A stretch of 64,000 bases of DNA from SLHU01 sp009929975 (GCA_040776905.1 JAXGZQ010000003.1:124001-188000); one strand, 5' to 3'. Numbered from the stretch's first letter, positions 9,021 to 17,680 are shown. Program-made: numbers and translations. Notes: generated by a model from the sequence alone, not told the origin.

Positions 9021-10152
9021 CCTCATGATCCTCCGTTCTGTCCCTGCCAGCGGCAAGGCTTCTGATTTGTTCATTGAGCGTCTGTTTTATGAAACTGATA
9101 TGTGAGATGACTTTTCCATAGGTCATTCGCTTAGGACCGATCACTCCAATCCGTCCGGCAACATAATCACCCATTTTATAAGTCGTCGTCACAAAACTAC
9201 AATCCTGAAGCCCGTCCAGTAAAATTTCCTGCCCAATCCGGACCGTATAGGCAGGCCTTGATGCCGCGCCGGGTAGTTCCGGCTCTGACAAATCTGTCGA
9301 TTCACCGGCAGATGCTCCCTGGTCTTCCTGATCTTTCATTTCATTCATATATCCGGCAATCATGCCTGATGATGTCAGGGTCATCAGATGCTCCCTGGCT
9401 TTGTTGACATCGGAAAACTCGGGGAATGACAGCAGATTATGAGTCCCATCCATATAGACTTCAAGATTGTCTGCCTGCTTGATGGATACATAGGCCTCAT
9501 AGAGCACTTGATTAAGCAGACTGTCCGGAACCGGTGTCTGCCGGGCAGCGGCCGCGACGGTCACCAGGGTGATATCATCGAGCTTCATTCCAGCCAGACC
9601 GCTCTCAATCGCCGACGCGACCTGCATGAGCTGCTGTGCGTCAAGAAGATCCGGGATGCGAACCAGGCGGTCTTTGACGACGCCAGCCGAAAGCACGACC
9701 ACAACGAGTGCCCGGCCCGGCTCAATCATCAACATTTTGATTTGCTGAAGCTGGCTGCGGTGCAGTTGTGGGGACAAGGCAACAGATGTATATCCGGTCT
9801 GTTCAGACAGAACCGATGAAGCCCGACGGATCAGGCTGGTCAGCTCATCAAGGCTGTCACTCAGATAACGTGAGATCCGTTCCGCATCCTCCCGGGTGAT
9901 ATCCTCAACCGGCAGCAGCGTGTCAACATAAGCACGGTAGCCTTTGTCCGAGGGGACACGCCCAGCCGATGTATGAGGCTGTTCAAGATAGCCAAGCTCC
10001 TCGAGCTCAGCCATTTCATTACGGATGGTGGCAGGACTGACTTTGAAATGGTACCGGCTGACCAGCGCTTTGGATCCGACCGGTTCAGCTGTCGCGATAT
10101 AGTCGTCAACAACGGCTTTGAGAATACATTTTTTCCGTTCATCAAGCGCCAT
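9010..10152 (-). CDS. hrcA: Heat-inducible transcription repressor HrcA
   Basis: Represses class I heat-shock genes by binding CIRCE; GroEL helps it to fold. The N-terminal winged helix shows ERKKCILKAVVDDYIATAEP and SPATIRNEMAELEELGYLEQ, then PHTSAGRVPSDKGYRAYV; the GAF-like dimer domain ends with the family motif IGPKRMTYGKVI. The frame extends to 10185, but that ATG lies inside the CIRCE box, so the start is the ATG at 10152 (MALDERKK) with AAAGGA upstream, giving 380 residues. It is the first gene of the operon and autoregulated. Confidence 0.96.
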   Translation of the reverse strand: MALDERKKCILKAVVDDYIATAEPVGSKALVSRYHFKVSPATIRNEMAELEELGYLEQPHTSAGRVPSDKGYRAYVDTLLPVEDITREDAERISRYLSDSLDELTSLIRRASSVLSEQTGYTSVALSPQLHRSQLQQIKMLMIEPGRALVVVVLSAGVVKDRLVRIPDLLDAQQLMQVASAIESGLAGMKLDDITLVTVAAAARQTPVPDSLLNQVLYEAYVSIKQADNLEVYMDGTHNLLSFPEFSDVNKAREHLMTLTSSGMIAGYMNEMKDQEDQGASAGESTDLSEPELPGAASRPAYTVRIGQEILLDGLQDCSFVTTTYKMGDYVAGRIGVIGPKRMTYGKVISHISFIKQTLNEQIRSLAAGRDRTEDHEDEA

Positions 10153-10174
10153 CTCAATCAATCCTTTCAATAAA

Positions 10175-10201
10175 TTAGCACTCATCCCGCAAGAGTGCTA
10201 A
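10175..10201. promoter_or_regulatory. CIRCE operator (HrcA binding site)
   Basis: A perfect match to the consensus: TTAGCACTC at 10175-10183, nine spacer bases, GAGTGCTAA at 10193-10201. It lies between the hrcA promoter -10 box and the hrcA start, where a bound repressor would block transcription of the whole operon. Confidence 0.98.
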
Positions 10202-10205
10202 TGCT

Positions 10206-10234
10206 AATTTACCACCGTCAACCCTGGCTGTCAA
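10206..10234 (-). promoter_or_regulatory. Sigma-A promoter of the hrcA operon
   Basis: On the minus strand TTGACA (10229-10234), a 17-base spacer and TAAATT (10206-10211) form a strong vegetative promoter just upstream of CIRCE, consistent with HrcA-controlled sigma-A transcription. Confidence 0.85.
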
Positions 10235-10295
10235 TGAATCGTCAGGGAAAAACACCGTATTGATTGTGAAACTTTAATGAATTCAGGACGTCAAC

Positions 10296-11492
10296 TCAGA
10301 CGAACTGCTCAAAAACCAGATTCGCGAGATCAAGCCCCAGACAGGTAAGACGAACGCCCCGATCATCCCGGACCAGCAGCCCGCGGTCAACGAGCGCGCC
10401 GATCACCTTGCCATAGCGCACAGTCAGCGGGGTGCCGAAGCGCCCGGCAAAATCATTGAACGACACACCATCCGTCAGACGCAGGCCAAGCAGCATCATT
10501 TCATTCATCGCTTCTTCACGATCAACGGTTTCCAGCAGACTGGACGCGGCGAAAGGGTTCTGACCGGTTGAACTCTGTTCCGCCGGATGATGGAATGCCG
10601 CCAGATAATCCGTCATACGCTCTGTATTGGCACGTCGCTGTCCGTACAAATAACTGTGTGCCGACAAGCCGAATCCGTAATAGGAGCGTCCCTGCCAGTA
10701 AACCAGATGATGGCGGCAGCGATGGCCGGGCCGGGCACTGCTGCTGATCTCATACGGCTCCAGACCGGCATCTGCCAGACGTCGGCGGATCAGATGGTAC
10801 TGGGCCCGCTCCGTTTCATCATCCGGCAGATCTGACAGCTCACCGCGAGCAGCGGCAGCCGCCAGCGGGGTACCGTCTTCCAGAATCAGTCCGTAATAGG
10901 ATAGATGGTCAACCTGATGATCGAGCAGAAAATCCGTTGTGTCCGCCACATCGTCCAGTGTCTGGCCAGGAAGACCAAACATCATGTCCGCGCTGATTGA
11001 CCGGAAACCAGCGGCCCGGGCAGCCCGCACGGTTTTCGAAAAATCAGACGCGTTGTGGATCCGGCCGATCCGGCGCAGCAGATGATCCTGTGAGGCCTGA
11101 AGCCCGATGCTGATCCGCGTGAATCCTGCCTGGCGGAGTGTTTTGAGATCATCCGGATGGAGCGTTCCGGGATTCGCCTCCAGTGAAATCTCGGCATCCG
11201 GTGTCAACTTAAATGATAATGCCAGAGCCTGCAGCAGACGCCGCAGATCTGCCGGGGGCAGAAGGCTGGGGGTTCCGCCGCCGAAATAAATGGTCTGCAG
11301 GGGAACCTGAGCCGTCGGCAGGCTGCCGGCCGCCTGAATCTCATGCTCAAGGGCGGCCAGATAGTCCGCCATCGTGGCTGAATCACAGCCGGCAAAGGAC
11401 AAAAAATCGCAGTAAAGGCATTTCTGGCGACAGAACGGAATATGAAGATACACTGCTGTCGGGATTTGCCAGTCCATCATTTCGTGGCTCAT
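10296..11492 (-). CDS. hemW: Radical SAM heme chaperone HemW
   Basis: Radical SAM protein of the HemN-like family that binds and delivers heme; often misannotated as coproporphyrinogen III oxidase. The cluster motif CRQKCLYC (Cys21, Cys25, Cys28) follows YLHIPF; then the GGGTPSLLP motif and the C-terminal HemW domain with NEMMLLGLRL. The start is the ATG at 11492 (MSHEMMDW) with AGGAGG four bases upstream; the longer frame is not needed. The start overlaps the stop of the upstream DUF4276 gene by four bases (ATGA), so an ordinary housekeeping gene is coupled to the putative defence pair. Confidence 0.93.
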   Translation of the reverse strand: MSHEMMDWQIPTAVYLHIPFCRQKCLYCDFLSFAGCDSATMADYLAALEHEIQAAGSLPTAQVPLQTIYFGGGTPSLLPPADLRRLLQALALSFKLTPDAEISLEANPGTLHPDDLKTLRQAGFTRISIGLQASQDHLLRRIGRIHNASDFSKTVRAARAAGFRSISADMMFGLPGQTLDDVADTTDFLLDHQVDHLSYYGLILEDGTPLAAAAARGELSDLPDDETERAQYHLIRRRLADAGLEPYEISSSARPGHRCRHHLVYWQGRSYYGFGLSAHSYLYGQRRANTERMTDYLAAFHHPAEQSSTGQNPFAASSLLETVDREEAMNEMMLLGLRLTDGVSFNDFAGRFGTPLTVRYGKVIGALVDRGLLVRDDRGVRLTCLGLDLANLVFEQFV

Positions 11493-12145
11493 AAAGCCTC
11501 CTGCTCGAGCACCTTCAGCAGCGCTTTGCGAAGTTTCTGAAAACTGGGCGACCGGTTGCGCTCCGCGGCCATGCACGGCGCGATCTGTTCAGCCCATTCG
11601 CTCTTGAACTGGCCAACGGCAGGATAGCCCACCTTGATCAGCCGGTCCGCCCGGGTGCCCATCAGAACATGCGCCAGTATTTCCCAGGTTCCACAGATAC
11701 TGTCCTGACGGTACCGGGCCATCCAGCTCATATCGGCTTCCGGGTAGGCTTCACGGATTGCCTGGGGATCTCCCAGCAGCCAGGCCTCCATTTCTTCAAC
11801 TGAAACACCGATCACAACCGGTAGACGTCCGGCATAGCGAGCTGCCGCGCTGCGGATTCGCGCAGTGACATCATCCGGATGATCTGTATCTGAATCGACG
11901 ATGACGACCAGCGTCCAGGACTGGTCAGAGTACTGATCAGCATAAGCCCGCAGTTTGGCCGGCAGCAGATCATACAGGCCGCTGGCCATGTGTTTCGGAA
12001 CGGCGTCCCAGTTCTCAGGCCAGTACCCTTTGCCGCGATGCGGCCGGACCGTCCAGGTATGCGGAGTCTTATCCAGCATATCGGCCAGCAGATGACGCAT
12101 GACAACAGCACCGGATTTATCTTCGATGAGCACTTCCAGATGCAC
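11489..12145 (-). CDS. DUF4276-family TOPRIM-like protein, partner of AAA ATPase
   Basis: A 218-residue protein of the DUF4276 type, a TOPRIM-related fold found next to SMC/OLD-like ATPases. Visible TOPRIM features are Glu8 in LEVLIEDKSG after the first strand and the DxD pair Asp84/Asp86 in VVIVDSDTD; the family's VEEMEAWLLGD segment follows. These acidic residues would bind Mg2+, and the fold is shared with OLD nucleases. The start is GTG, with AGGAGG eleven bases upstream inside the ATPase gene, whose stop codon is immediately adjacent. The two genes therefore form one translational unit. The nuclease activity is inferred, not shown. Confidence 0.8.
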   Translation of the reverse strand: MHLEVLIEDKSGAVVMRHLLADMLDKTPHTWTVRPHRGKGYWPENWDAVPKHMASGLYDLLPAKLRAYADQYSDQSWTLVVIVDSDTDHPDDVTARIRSAAARYAGRLPVVIGVSVEEMEAWLLGDPQAIREAYPEADMSWMARYRQDSICGTWEILAHVLMGTRADRLIKVGYPAVGQFKSEWAEQIAPCMAAERNRSPSFQKLRKALLKVLEQEAL

Positions 12146-13345
12146 TTACGATTCAGCCTCCTGATCAAAATGGCCGCCATACCAGATCGCGCTCAAGCCG
12201 ATACCCTGGCGATACATCGCCTGGACGAGCGGATCACTGGCCGCGCAGCGGGCACGGGCTGAAATCAGTGGTCCGGGCTGATCCGCTTCTAAGCGGACAC
12301 GGCTGAACACCCAGACTTCATCCGGTTTCATCGATTCAAGCATGAACGGGCTGTGAGTGGTGAAGATAATCTGGCAATCATCTGAGCGAAGTGAATAGTC
12401 GCGCATTTCTCTGCCGAGCAGATCCACCATCTCATGGTAAAGGCCCACATCGGGTTCTTCAAGACAAAGCAGAGGGCGCGGATCCGGATCCTCAAGCAGG
12501 AGCAGAAGCGCAAACAGTTTCAGGACACCGGATGTCATTTTCCCACTGAGAAACTCACGGTCAGCGGCACGATCCGTCGGCAGCCGGTCACTGATCTTCC
12601 GGATCATCCGCTGATAGATATCCGGCTGTTCCTCACGATAATATGCCAGAACATTTTCGATATTGTCCAGACCGGGGCTGATATGTTTATGACCACCGGG
12701 TGCCCGCTGGTCCGGACGGCCGGCGGCATGGGCAGACACACTGAAGAACCACCGGCTGATCTGCCGGTACAGCCGGGTCAGGCTGGAACTGGTTCCGGTC
12801 ATTCCCCAGACAGCCAATGCCGGATGCTTGAGATCCGCTGCGGTCACTGTGATTTCCGAATTCAGCCGGTCGTCAAAGACGACACCTTCTCCCTTCGCCA
12901 TCTGCAGCAGTCTCCGCTCTCCCGGCTGTGAATCATCCTGGTCGAAACGACGGACCTCTTCTGACGCGACATATGGGCGGCCATGCTGGTCGCAGGCACA
13001 TTCAAAGCGATAAAGCAGATGATGGGGAGCTGGTTTTTCTTCAGAAAAAATCAGCTCAAATGAAACAGAATGATCAGAGTCTGCCGAAACTAAGCGGGAA
13101 AATCCGCCACGCTCATTGAGTACGGAAGCCATCTGCACATCATAGCGAAGGCAATCGGAGACAAAAGACAAGGCGTCAAGAAATGATGTTTTTCCGGTGC
13201 TGTTGCGGCCGACCAGAACGGTCAGCGGCTGAAGAATCCACGGCTGTGAGTTTTGTCTCTGACGGCCGGTGGCGTCGTCCCAGTTCAAACCCGCGCAAGT
13301 GTCCTGCAGCAGCGCGTAGTGCCGGATATGAATACCTGTCAGCAT
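12146..13345 (-). CDS. OLD/RecF-like AAA ATPase (AAA_15/AAA_21 type)
   Basis: A 399-residue ABC-type AAA ATPase. The Walker A motif is GRNSTGKTS at 46-54, after the typical LTVLV strand. The C-terminal half has a signature-like SGKMTSGVLKLFALLLLLE (about 267-285), Walker B LLCLEEPDVGL with Glu296/Glu297, and the H-loop FTTHSPFMLE (His331). No coiled-coil of SMC length is seen. Such ATPases sense a cue and control a partner nuclease; here the partner is the adjacent DUF4276 gene. The ATG has GGGAGG seven bases upstream. It is divergent from the 13520 gene. Conflict function is inferred from the pair architecture. Confidence 0.85.
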   Translation of the reverse strand: MLTGIHIRHYALLQDTCAGLNWDDATGRQRQNSQPWILQPLTVLVGRNSTGKTSFLDALSFVSDCLRYDVQMASVLNERGGFSRLVSADSDHSVSFELIFSEEKPAPHHLLYRFECACDQHGRPYVASEEVRRFDQDDSQPGERRLLQMAKGEGVVFDDRLNSEITVTAADLKHPALAVWGMTGTSSSLTRLYRQISRWFFSVSAHAAGRPDQRAPGGHKHISPGLDNIENVLAYYREEQPDIYQRMIRKISDRLPTDRAADREFLSGKMTSGVLKLFALLLLLEDPDPRPLLCLEEPDVGLYHEMVDLLGREMRDYSLRSDDCQIIFTTHSPFMLESMKPDEVWVFSRVRLEADQPGPLISARARCAASDPLVQAMYRQGIGLSAIWYGGHFDQEAES

Positions 13346-13519
13346 GGAGATGCCTCCCTCTTTAATTTCCGCGAAACAGCGGCAGACTCTGGACAGCGTA
13401 CGCAGCAGCCATTAACATGAATACAGTTTCATTCTGACACAAGGCAGCGGTGAAAGCAAAATCAGCCGCCGGCAAATAGCACAAGCCTTATCGGCACGTA
13501 TGACGGGAGTGATGATACA

Positions 13520-13942
13520 ATGACGGACCCACACCAATCGGACAACCGGCTGCTCGATTTCAAGCCGGGTGAGCAACAGACCGTTCAGTTTGAACTTGAT
13601 GGTGAAACGGTCATCATCAGGCAGGAATGGAGCCATGATGACGTCCTGGCCAGACTGCAATTGACATTTTCTCTGAAGATGCCACAGCGTTTCGCTGTCA
13701 GGGTCTTCATCCCTGATGACAGCCTCAATGCCTGTGCCGCACTGAACGGCCACTTTCTTCTGGGCTGGTTCGCGGCAGATCCCCGACCTGATATTCCAGA
13801 ACTGGTCCTCAGCCACTGTGCCGAAGACGGCCATTCTGTGACACCGCTACGTCCGGGGTACTGGCAGACGATCAACTTTCGTTGGCAGACAGATGACCGT
13901 CTGGTTGTCTATCTGGTCAGAGGTCCACAGGATGAGGCCTGA
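13520..13942 (+). CDS. Orphan beta-sandwich protein, resembles GH127-type C-terminal domain
   Basis: A 140-residue soluble protein with no signal peptide. Strand-rich pattern: VQFELDGETVIIRQEW, LQLTFSLKMPQRFAVRVFIP, CAALNGHFLLG, and a final LRPGYWQTINFRWQTDDRLV. This layout (a strand ending in a proline-containing turn, then LNG, then PGYW...W..DDRL) is like the C-terminal beta-sandwich of DUF1680/GH127 beta-L-arabinofuranosidases, but no catalytic barrel is nearby. I infer a stand-alone carbohydrate-domain relative; the assignment is weak. The ATG follows a GGGAG with a ten-base gap. Its stop abuts the stop of the convergent M28 gene. Confidence 0.6.
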   Translation: MTDPHQSDNRLLDFKPGEQQTVQFELDGETVIIRQEWSHDDVLARLQLTFSLKMPQRFAVRVFIPDDSLNACAALNGHFLLGWFAADPRPDIPELVLSHCAEDGHSVTPLRPGYWQTINFRWQTDDRLVVYLVRGPQDEA

Positions 13943-15379
13943 TCACGGTGTTGTGTCTGTCTGGCTGACATCACGGTCAATCGCTTCCATGATCAGAAAA
14001 GCGGTATTGTTGATCCTGCGCTTGAGCTGATCATCAAGCAGCGCGATCACATCCTCTTCCGCGTCCTCTGACGCCTGGTCGTCTCTGGCCACCAGAGAGA
14101 AAATCTGGTCCAGCAAGGTAACAGAATCGAACCCTGTATGGCTGACCCGGCCGTTGGTCGTACTGAACACCGGATGATGGCTTTCCTGAAATTCTTCCGG
14201 TGCTTCAATCTTATAGTCGCCGGAATCAAAGAAGACAATCGGGATGCCCAACTGGTCAAACGGGCGGTAATCCGATTCATGAACGGTCCATTCCCGGTAG
14301 ATGTAAACAGGTTCAGGAGGCAGCTCAGGTGCTTCATCGGTCAATTCCGTTGACTCCCCTTCCGTCTCACCCGCCGGCGCTTCTGCCTGTTCCTCTGTCT
14401 CAACCGGTTCAGGTTCTGCCGCGGGCAGCGCGACACTGAAAATATTCTGGTTGGTGTAGAGCATATAGCCATTATTGGTGTACAGTTCATATTCAAAAAA
14501 GACATCCGTCAGCTCATACAGTTTACGCCGCAGCTGGTAATCCTTTTCCTCGCTGCCGCGCAGGCTGTTCCAGCCGGAATGGGCATAGATCTTGTCGCCG
14601 GCATAAAGACGGTCCATCGCATACATCGCATCGGTCGCGGCGATCTCATCTGCGCTCATTGACGCGGCAAAATGGCTCGACCCAGCCTGTTTCGCCTCAC
14701 CGGCCCCGAACGCGACCAGAATGACATCATGTTTCAGTGTCTTGTCACGCAATTCACGGGCGATGGTCAACAGGGCACCGATCGCGGCCGCATTGTCATG
14801 AATCCCATTATAGGACTGCCAGTCCGGCAGAATTTCATCATTCCTTACAACCGGCTCTTCTGAGGCATCCGGATCAGTTGCCGTCTCAGTCTCTGAAGCT
14901 GTGGTTTCCTCTTCAGTTTCCGGAACAACCTGGCTCTCCGCAAACATCTGATCGATCGCTGTATCATAATGTGCTCCGATGATGACCTGACGATGCTCCA
15001 GCATCCCCTGTTCATCGGTCCAGCCGGTTCCGGGAATGCGAATCCAGATATTACGGGAATAACGAACGTTTCCGTCCTGGTCCGAATAGGTGAATGGATC
15101 AAGCTGGGGGTCGTATCCCAATGAAGTCAATTCTTTGATAATCAACTGGCTGGCCGCTTTTTCCATCGCGGATCCGGGACTTCGGTAGGGATAATTCTCA
15201 GCGAATTTTTCAGCGAAAGCAGCGCCGTAGCGGCCATAATCCGCGATACGCTGCGGTTGATCGGGCTCACCATTTGAGCATGCAGCCAAAAGGAATGATG
15301 ACAGGGCCAGCACGGCCGCCAGACTGATCGTCAGCATCCGGCGCAAGCCCGTCATTGATCGATAAGATGATTGAGGCAT
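13943..15379 (-). CDS. M28-family peptidase-like lipoprotein lacking the catalytic Glu
   Basis: A 478-residue predicted lipoprotein (signal peptide, lipobox LAAC, Cys34) with an M28 zinc aminopeptidase fold. Putative metal ligands are kept: His137 in GAHYDT, Asp195 in HDNAAAIGALL, Glu228, Asp256 in YAMDRLYAG, and a late His in HTGFDS. In VAFGAGEAKQAGSSHF the residue that should be the general base (first Glu of the usual GAEE..G..GS) is Gly227. So the protein may bind substrate or metal but not cleave. Two acidic low-complexity insertions (about 153-178 and 330-365) are rich in Glu, Thr and Pro. The ATG at 15379 has GGAGG eight bases upstream; the longer frame to 15433 is unlikely. Confidence 0.82.
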   Translation of the reverse strand: MPQSSYRSMTGLRRMLTISLAAVLALSSFLLAACSNGEPDQPQRIADYGRYGAAFAEKFAENYPYRSPGSAMEKAASQLIIKELTSLGYDPQLDPFTYSDQDGNVRYSRNIWIRIPGTGWTDEQGMLEHRQVIIGAHYDTAIDQMFAESQVVPETEEETTASETETATDPDASEEPVVRNDEILPDWQSYNGIHDNAAAIGALLTIARELRDKTLKHDVILVAFGAGEAKQAGSSHFAASMSADEIAATDAMYAMDRLYAGDKIYAHSGWNSLRGSEEKDYQLRRKLYELTDVFFEYELYTNNGYMLYTNQNIFSVALPAAEPEPVETEEQAEAPAGETEGESTELTDEAPELPPEPVYIYREWTVHESDYRPFDQLGIPIVFFDSGDYKIEAPEEFQESHHPVFSTTNGRVSHTGFDSVTLLDQIFSLVARDDQASEDAEEDVIALLDDQLKRRINNTAFLIMEAIDRDVSQTDTTP

Positions 15380-15435
15380 GTTGTTTTCCTCCACAAGTGT
15401 CTCCATTCTACTGCCGGAGTTCCGGGGACGCAATA

Positions 15436-16419
15436 TCAGTCCGTTCTGCCGTGATCGTTTTTCTCTGAATCCTGTCGCTCCATTTCGGCATGGAGTGCTG
15501 CCTGATATAAGGCATTGCGGCGAAGGCCGGTCCGATCGGCCATCACACGAACCGCGCTTTTCAGCGGCATCCCTTCCCGGGTCAGGACCAGCAGATCGTC
15601 CAGTGCCTCAGCCAGAGCCTGTTCACCATCAGCCATGCGCTCAACAGCCGGACGCCGCTGCTCAAAGGCGTCAGCCCCTTCCAGGATCAGGACATATTCG
15701 CCGCGGGCCGCCACGGCTTCAAGCTGCCGGATTGCCTGACTGACCGTCAGATACTGATAGGTTTCATGCCGTTTGGTCAGTTCTCTGGCCAGGGTCAGCC
15801 GGCGGATGCCCAGATCGTGAGCGGCCAGATCCGTCAATGTCGGGAGCAGCCGGTGTGGGGCTTCATACAGAACCATCGTTCTCGGCTCGCCGGACAACGC
15901 GGACAGCCGGTCCGCACGTTCTTTGCCGGATGTCGGGATAAAGCCTTCAAAAACAAATCGGCGGCTGTCGAATCCCGATCCCGCTAATGCGGTGACAGCG
16001 GCGCATGGACCGGGAATGACTTCTACCCGCAGACCGGCATTGACACAGCTGTCAACCAGTTCGGTTCCCGGATCGGAGATCGCCGGCATGCCGGCGTCAC
16101 TCACCAGCGCGATATGCCGGCCTTCTTGCATCTGCCGGATGAGATCCGGTCCGCGGCTGCGCCAGTTATGAGCATGATAACTGACCATCTTCTTTTTCAG
16201 CTGCAGATGATTCAGCAGTTTCAGGGTTCGTCGTGTATCCTCAGCGGCAATCAGGTCAGCCGCGGCGAGGACAGCGGCGGCGCGTGGAGACAGGTCCTGC
16301 AGGTTGCCGATCGGGGTCGCGACCACACTGAGAAAGCCGCTGGACACAGGTTCCGGCGAATCAGTCGTCGTCTCAGTTTCCGGATCCGGCATATGAGAAT
16401 CAATCATCATGGTGTTCAT
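15436..16419 (-). CDS. rsmI: 16S rRNA (cytidine(1402)-2'-O)-methyltransferase
   Basis: Methylates the ribose 2'-O of C1402 in the ribosomal decoding centre. The tetrapyrrole methylase fold is clear: VVATPIGNLQDLSPRA, AEDTRRTLKLLNHL, LVSDAGMPAISDPG and VLYEAPHRLLPTL, then the RsmI C-terminal helical segment after about residue 260. At 327 residues it is somewhat long because of an N-terminal extension (about 25 residues) that looks disordered; an internal ATG at 16410 could also start it. The gene overlaps the preceding methyltransferase gene by 20 bases, a common pairing in Clostridia and Bacilli. Confidence 0.94.
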   Translation of the reverse strand: MNTMMIDSHMPDPETETTTDSPEPVSSGFLSVVATPIGNLQDLSPRAAAVLAAADLIAAEDTRRTLKLLNHLQLKKKMVSYHAHNWRSRGPDLIRQMQEGRHIALVSDAGMPAISDPGTELVDSCVNAGLRVEVIPGPCAAVTALAGSGFDSRRFVFEGFIPTSGKERADRLSALSGEPRTMVLYEAPHRLLPTLTDLAAHDLGIRRLTLARELTKRHETYQYLTVSQAIRQLEAVAARGEYVLILEGADAFEQRRPAVERMADGEQALAEALDDLLVLTREGMPLKSAVRVMADRTGLRRNALYQAALHAEMERQDSEKNDHGRTD

Positions 16420-17347
16420 CTCCCCTCCCGGCCATATCGCGCCAGGACTGCCGGCAAAATGTGATGTCCTGTGTCAGGTCAGCCTCACACAAAGCAGCGT
16501 CATGTCCATAAAGCTCAGCCAGTTCCGGACTGACGGTGCCAGATGGCTGTTCCAGGATAAGCGGCGCTTCAGCACGGAATCCGCCCGGCCGGCCATACAG
16601 CCTGGCTTCCAGCAGGAGCATCACCGGTGGCCGGTCAACGCCGGAGTGGACAAAACGAAGCCGAGTCAGTGCAAAACGATGCTGTCTGAGCTGTTCGATG
16701 AGATCAGGCAGGCGGCGCGGATGATGAACCATCATCATGCGGCCCTGCGGCTTAAGCAGACGCCGTGCCATCCGCATCAGGACATCAAGCGGCAGATCAT
16801 CCTCATAGACCGCGGGTCTGTTTCGTATCACTTTATGGTGATCCTCTCTGTTCCGGCAGCCACCATAGCTCTGACGCGGTATATGATAGGGCGGATTGGC
16901 CACGACCAGATCATATTGATGATAGTCAGGCACCGTATCCGGCAGATGATGTTCGTCCAGGCGGGCGCGAAGATCACCAGTCAGCGGGTTCATTCGCTGT
17001 ACCAGATGGTTCAGCTTGATATTGCGTCTCAGCAGATCGACGGCATGAATATCCTTTTCAAACGCGGCGATTACATCCGCGGATCGCCTCGCGGCCAGAA
17101 GCAGGCTGACGGCACCGTTTCCGGCTCCCAGGTCGGCCACCCTCAGACTCTTTCTACCTTCAGCCAGAGAAGCCGCCCAGGCTGCCAGCAGAACTGAATC
17201 CGTTCCGTGGCGAAATCCGTTGGCGGACTGAATCAGCCGGAAGCCTCCGCGCTGCAGGTCCTCAAGCGTTTCGTCAGCGTAGACCGTGACTCGTCCGGAC
17301 TCGTCGCTTCTGGCCTCAGCCGGCTGAGGATGAAAATTCACATACAT
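16400..17347 (-). CDS. tRNA1(Val) adenine N6-methyltransferase family (TrmN6/YfiC-like)
   Basis: A 315-residue class I SAM-dependent methyltransferase. The N-terminal YADETLEDLQRGGFRLIQ and GTDSVLLAAW lead to the SAM loop VADLGAGNGAVSLLLA, and the amino-methylation motif is NPPYH, followed by a Gly-Arg-rich insertion typical of COG4123 proteins. In Proteobacteria the member TrmN6 modifies A37 of tRNA1(Val); in Bacillota it normally precedes rsmI, as here. Substrate is inferred. The ATG at 17347 has GGAGTG upstream. Confidence 0.9.
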   Translation of the reverse strand: MYVNFHPQPAEARSDESGRVTVYADETLEDLQRGGFRLIQSANGFRHGTDSVLLAAWAASLAEGRKSLRVADLGAGNGAVSLLLAARRSADVIAAFEKDIHAVDLLRRNIKLNHLVQRMNPLTGDLRARLDEHHLPDTVPDYHQYDLVVANPPYHIPRQSYGGCRNREDHHKVIRNRPAVYEDDLPLDVLMRMARRLLKPQGRMMMVHHPRRLPDLIEQLRQHRFALTRLRFVHSGVDRPPVMLLLEARLYGRPGGFRAEAPLILEQPSGTVSPELAELYGHDAALCEADLTQDITFCRQSWRDMAGRGDEHHDD

Positions 17348-17384
17348 AGGGGTACACTCCAGCTGGCATCAGGTCTTCGTGATC

Positions 17385-17419
17385 AAAAAAAGGGAAAGCA
17401 GACAATCTGCCTTCCCTTT
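17385..17419 (-). terminator. Rho-independent terminator of the ferredoxin gene
   Basis: On the minus strand a 14-base stem (arms 17406-17419 and 17389-17402, one mismatch) with a three-base loop is followed by a run of Ts. It sits 26 bases after the ferredoxin stop codon. Confidence 0.85.
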
Positions 17420-17444
17420 GTTTGCTGATGTGTCTGCGAAACGA

Positions 17445-17615
17445 TCAGGCCGGCGAAATCGCGTCTACCGGGCAGACCGCTACGCATGCACCGCAGTCAA
17501 TACAGGTTTCCGGATCGATGACATACTGAGTATCGCCAGCGGAAATTGCATTGGTCGGGCATTCGCTTTCGCACGCACCGCACGAAATACAAGCATCTGA
17601 AATTACATGAGCCAT
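17445..17615 (-). CDS. 2[4Fe-4S] ferredoxin
   Basis: A 56-residue clostridial-type ferredoxin, a low-potential electron carrier for fermentative oxidoreductases and hydrogenases. It has two classical cluster motifs of the form CxxCxxCxxxCP: Cys9, Cys12, Cys15, Cys19 and Cys38, Cys41, Cys44, Cys48, with the internal duplication of the fold (TNAIS / VDAIS after each motif). The ATG has GGAGGTG five bases upstream. It is monocistronic with its own promoter and terminator. Confidence 0.97.
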   Translation of the reverse strand: MAHVISDACISCGACESECPTNAISAGDTQYVIDPETCIDCGACVAVCPVDAISPA

Positions 17616-17651
17616 ATCTACACCTCCGTCATTACGTATTTTCTGGTGAAC

Positions 17652-17680
17652 ATTTTAACACTCTGGACACCATAGGGCAA
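17652..17680 (-). promoter_or_regulatory. Probable sigma-A promoter of the ferredoxin gene
   Basis: Minus-strand TTGCCC (17675-17680), a 17-base spacer and TAAAAT (17652-17657), about 37 bases before the start codon. The -10 box is good and the -35 box moderate. Confidence 0.55.

Noticed and set aside
10153..10185. Longer HrcA start with eleven extra residues
   Set aside because: The extra start codon lies inside the CIRCE box and lacks a ribosome binding site.
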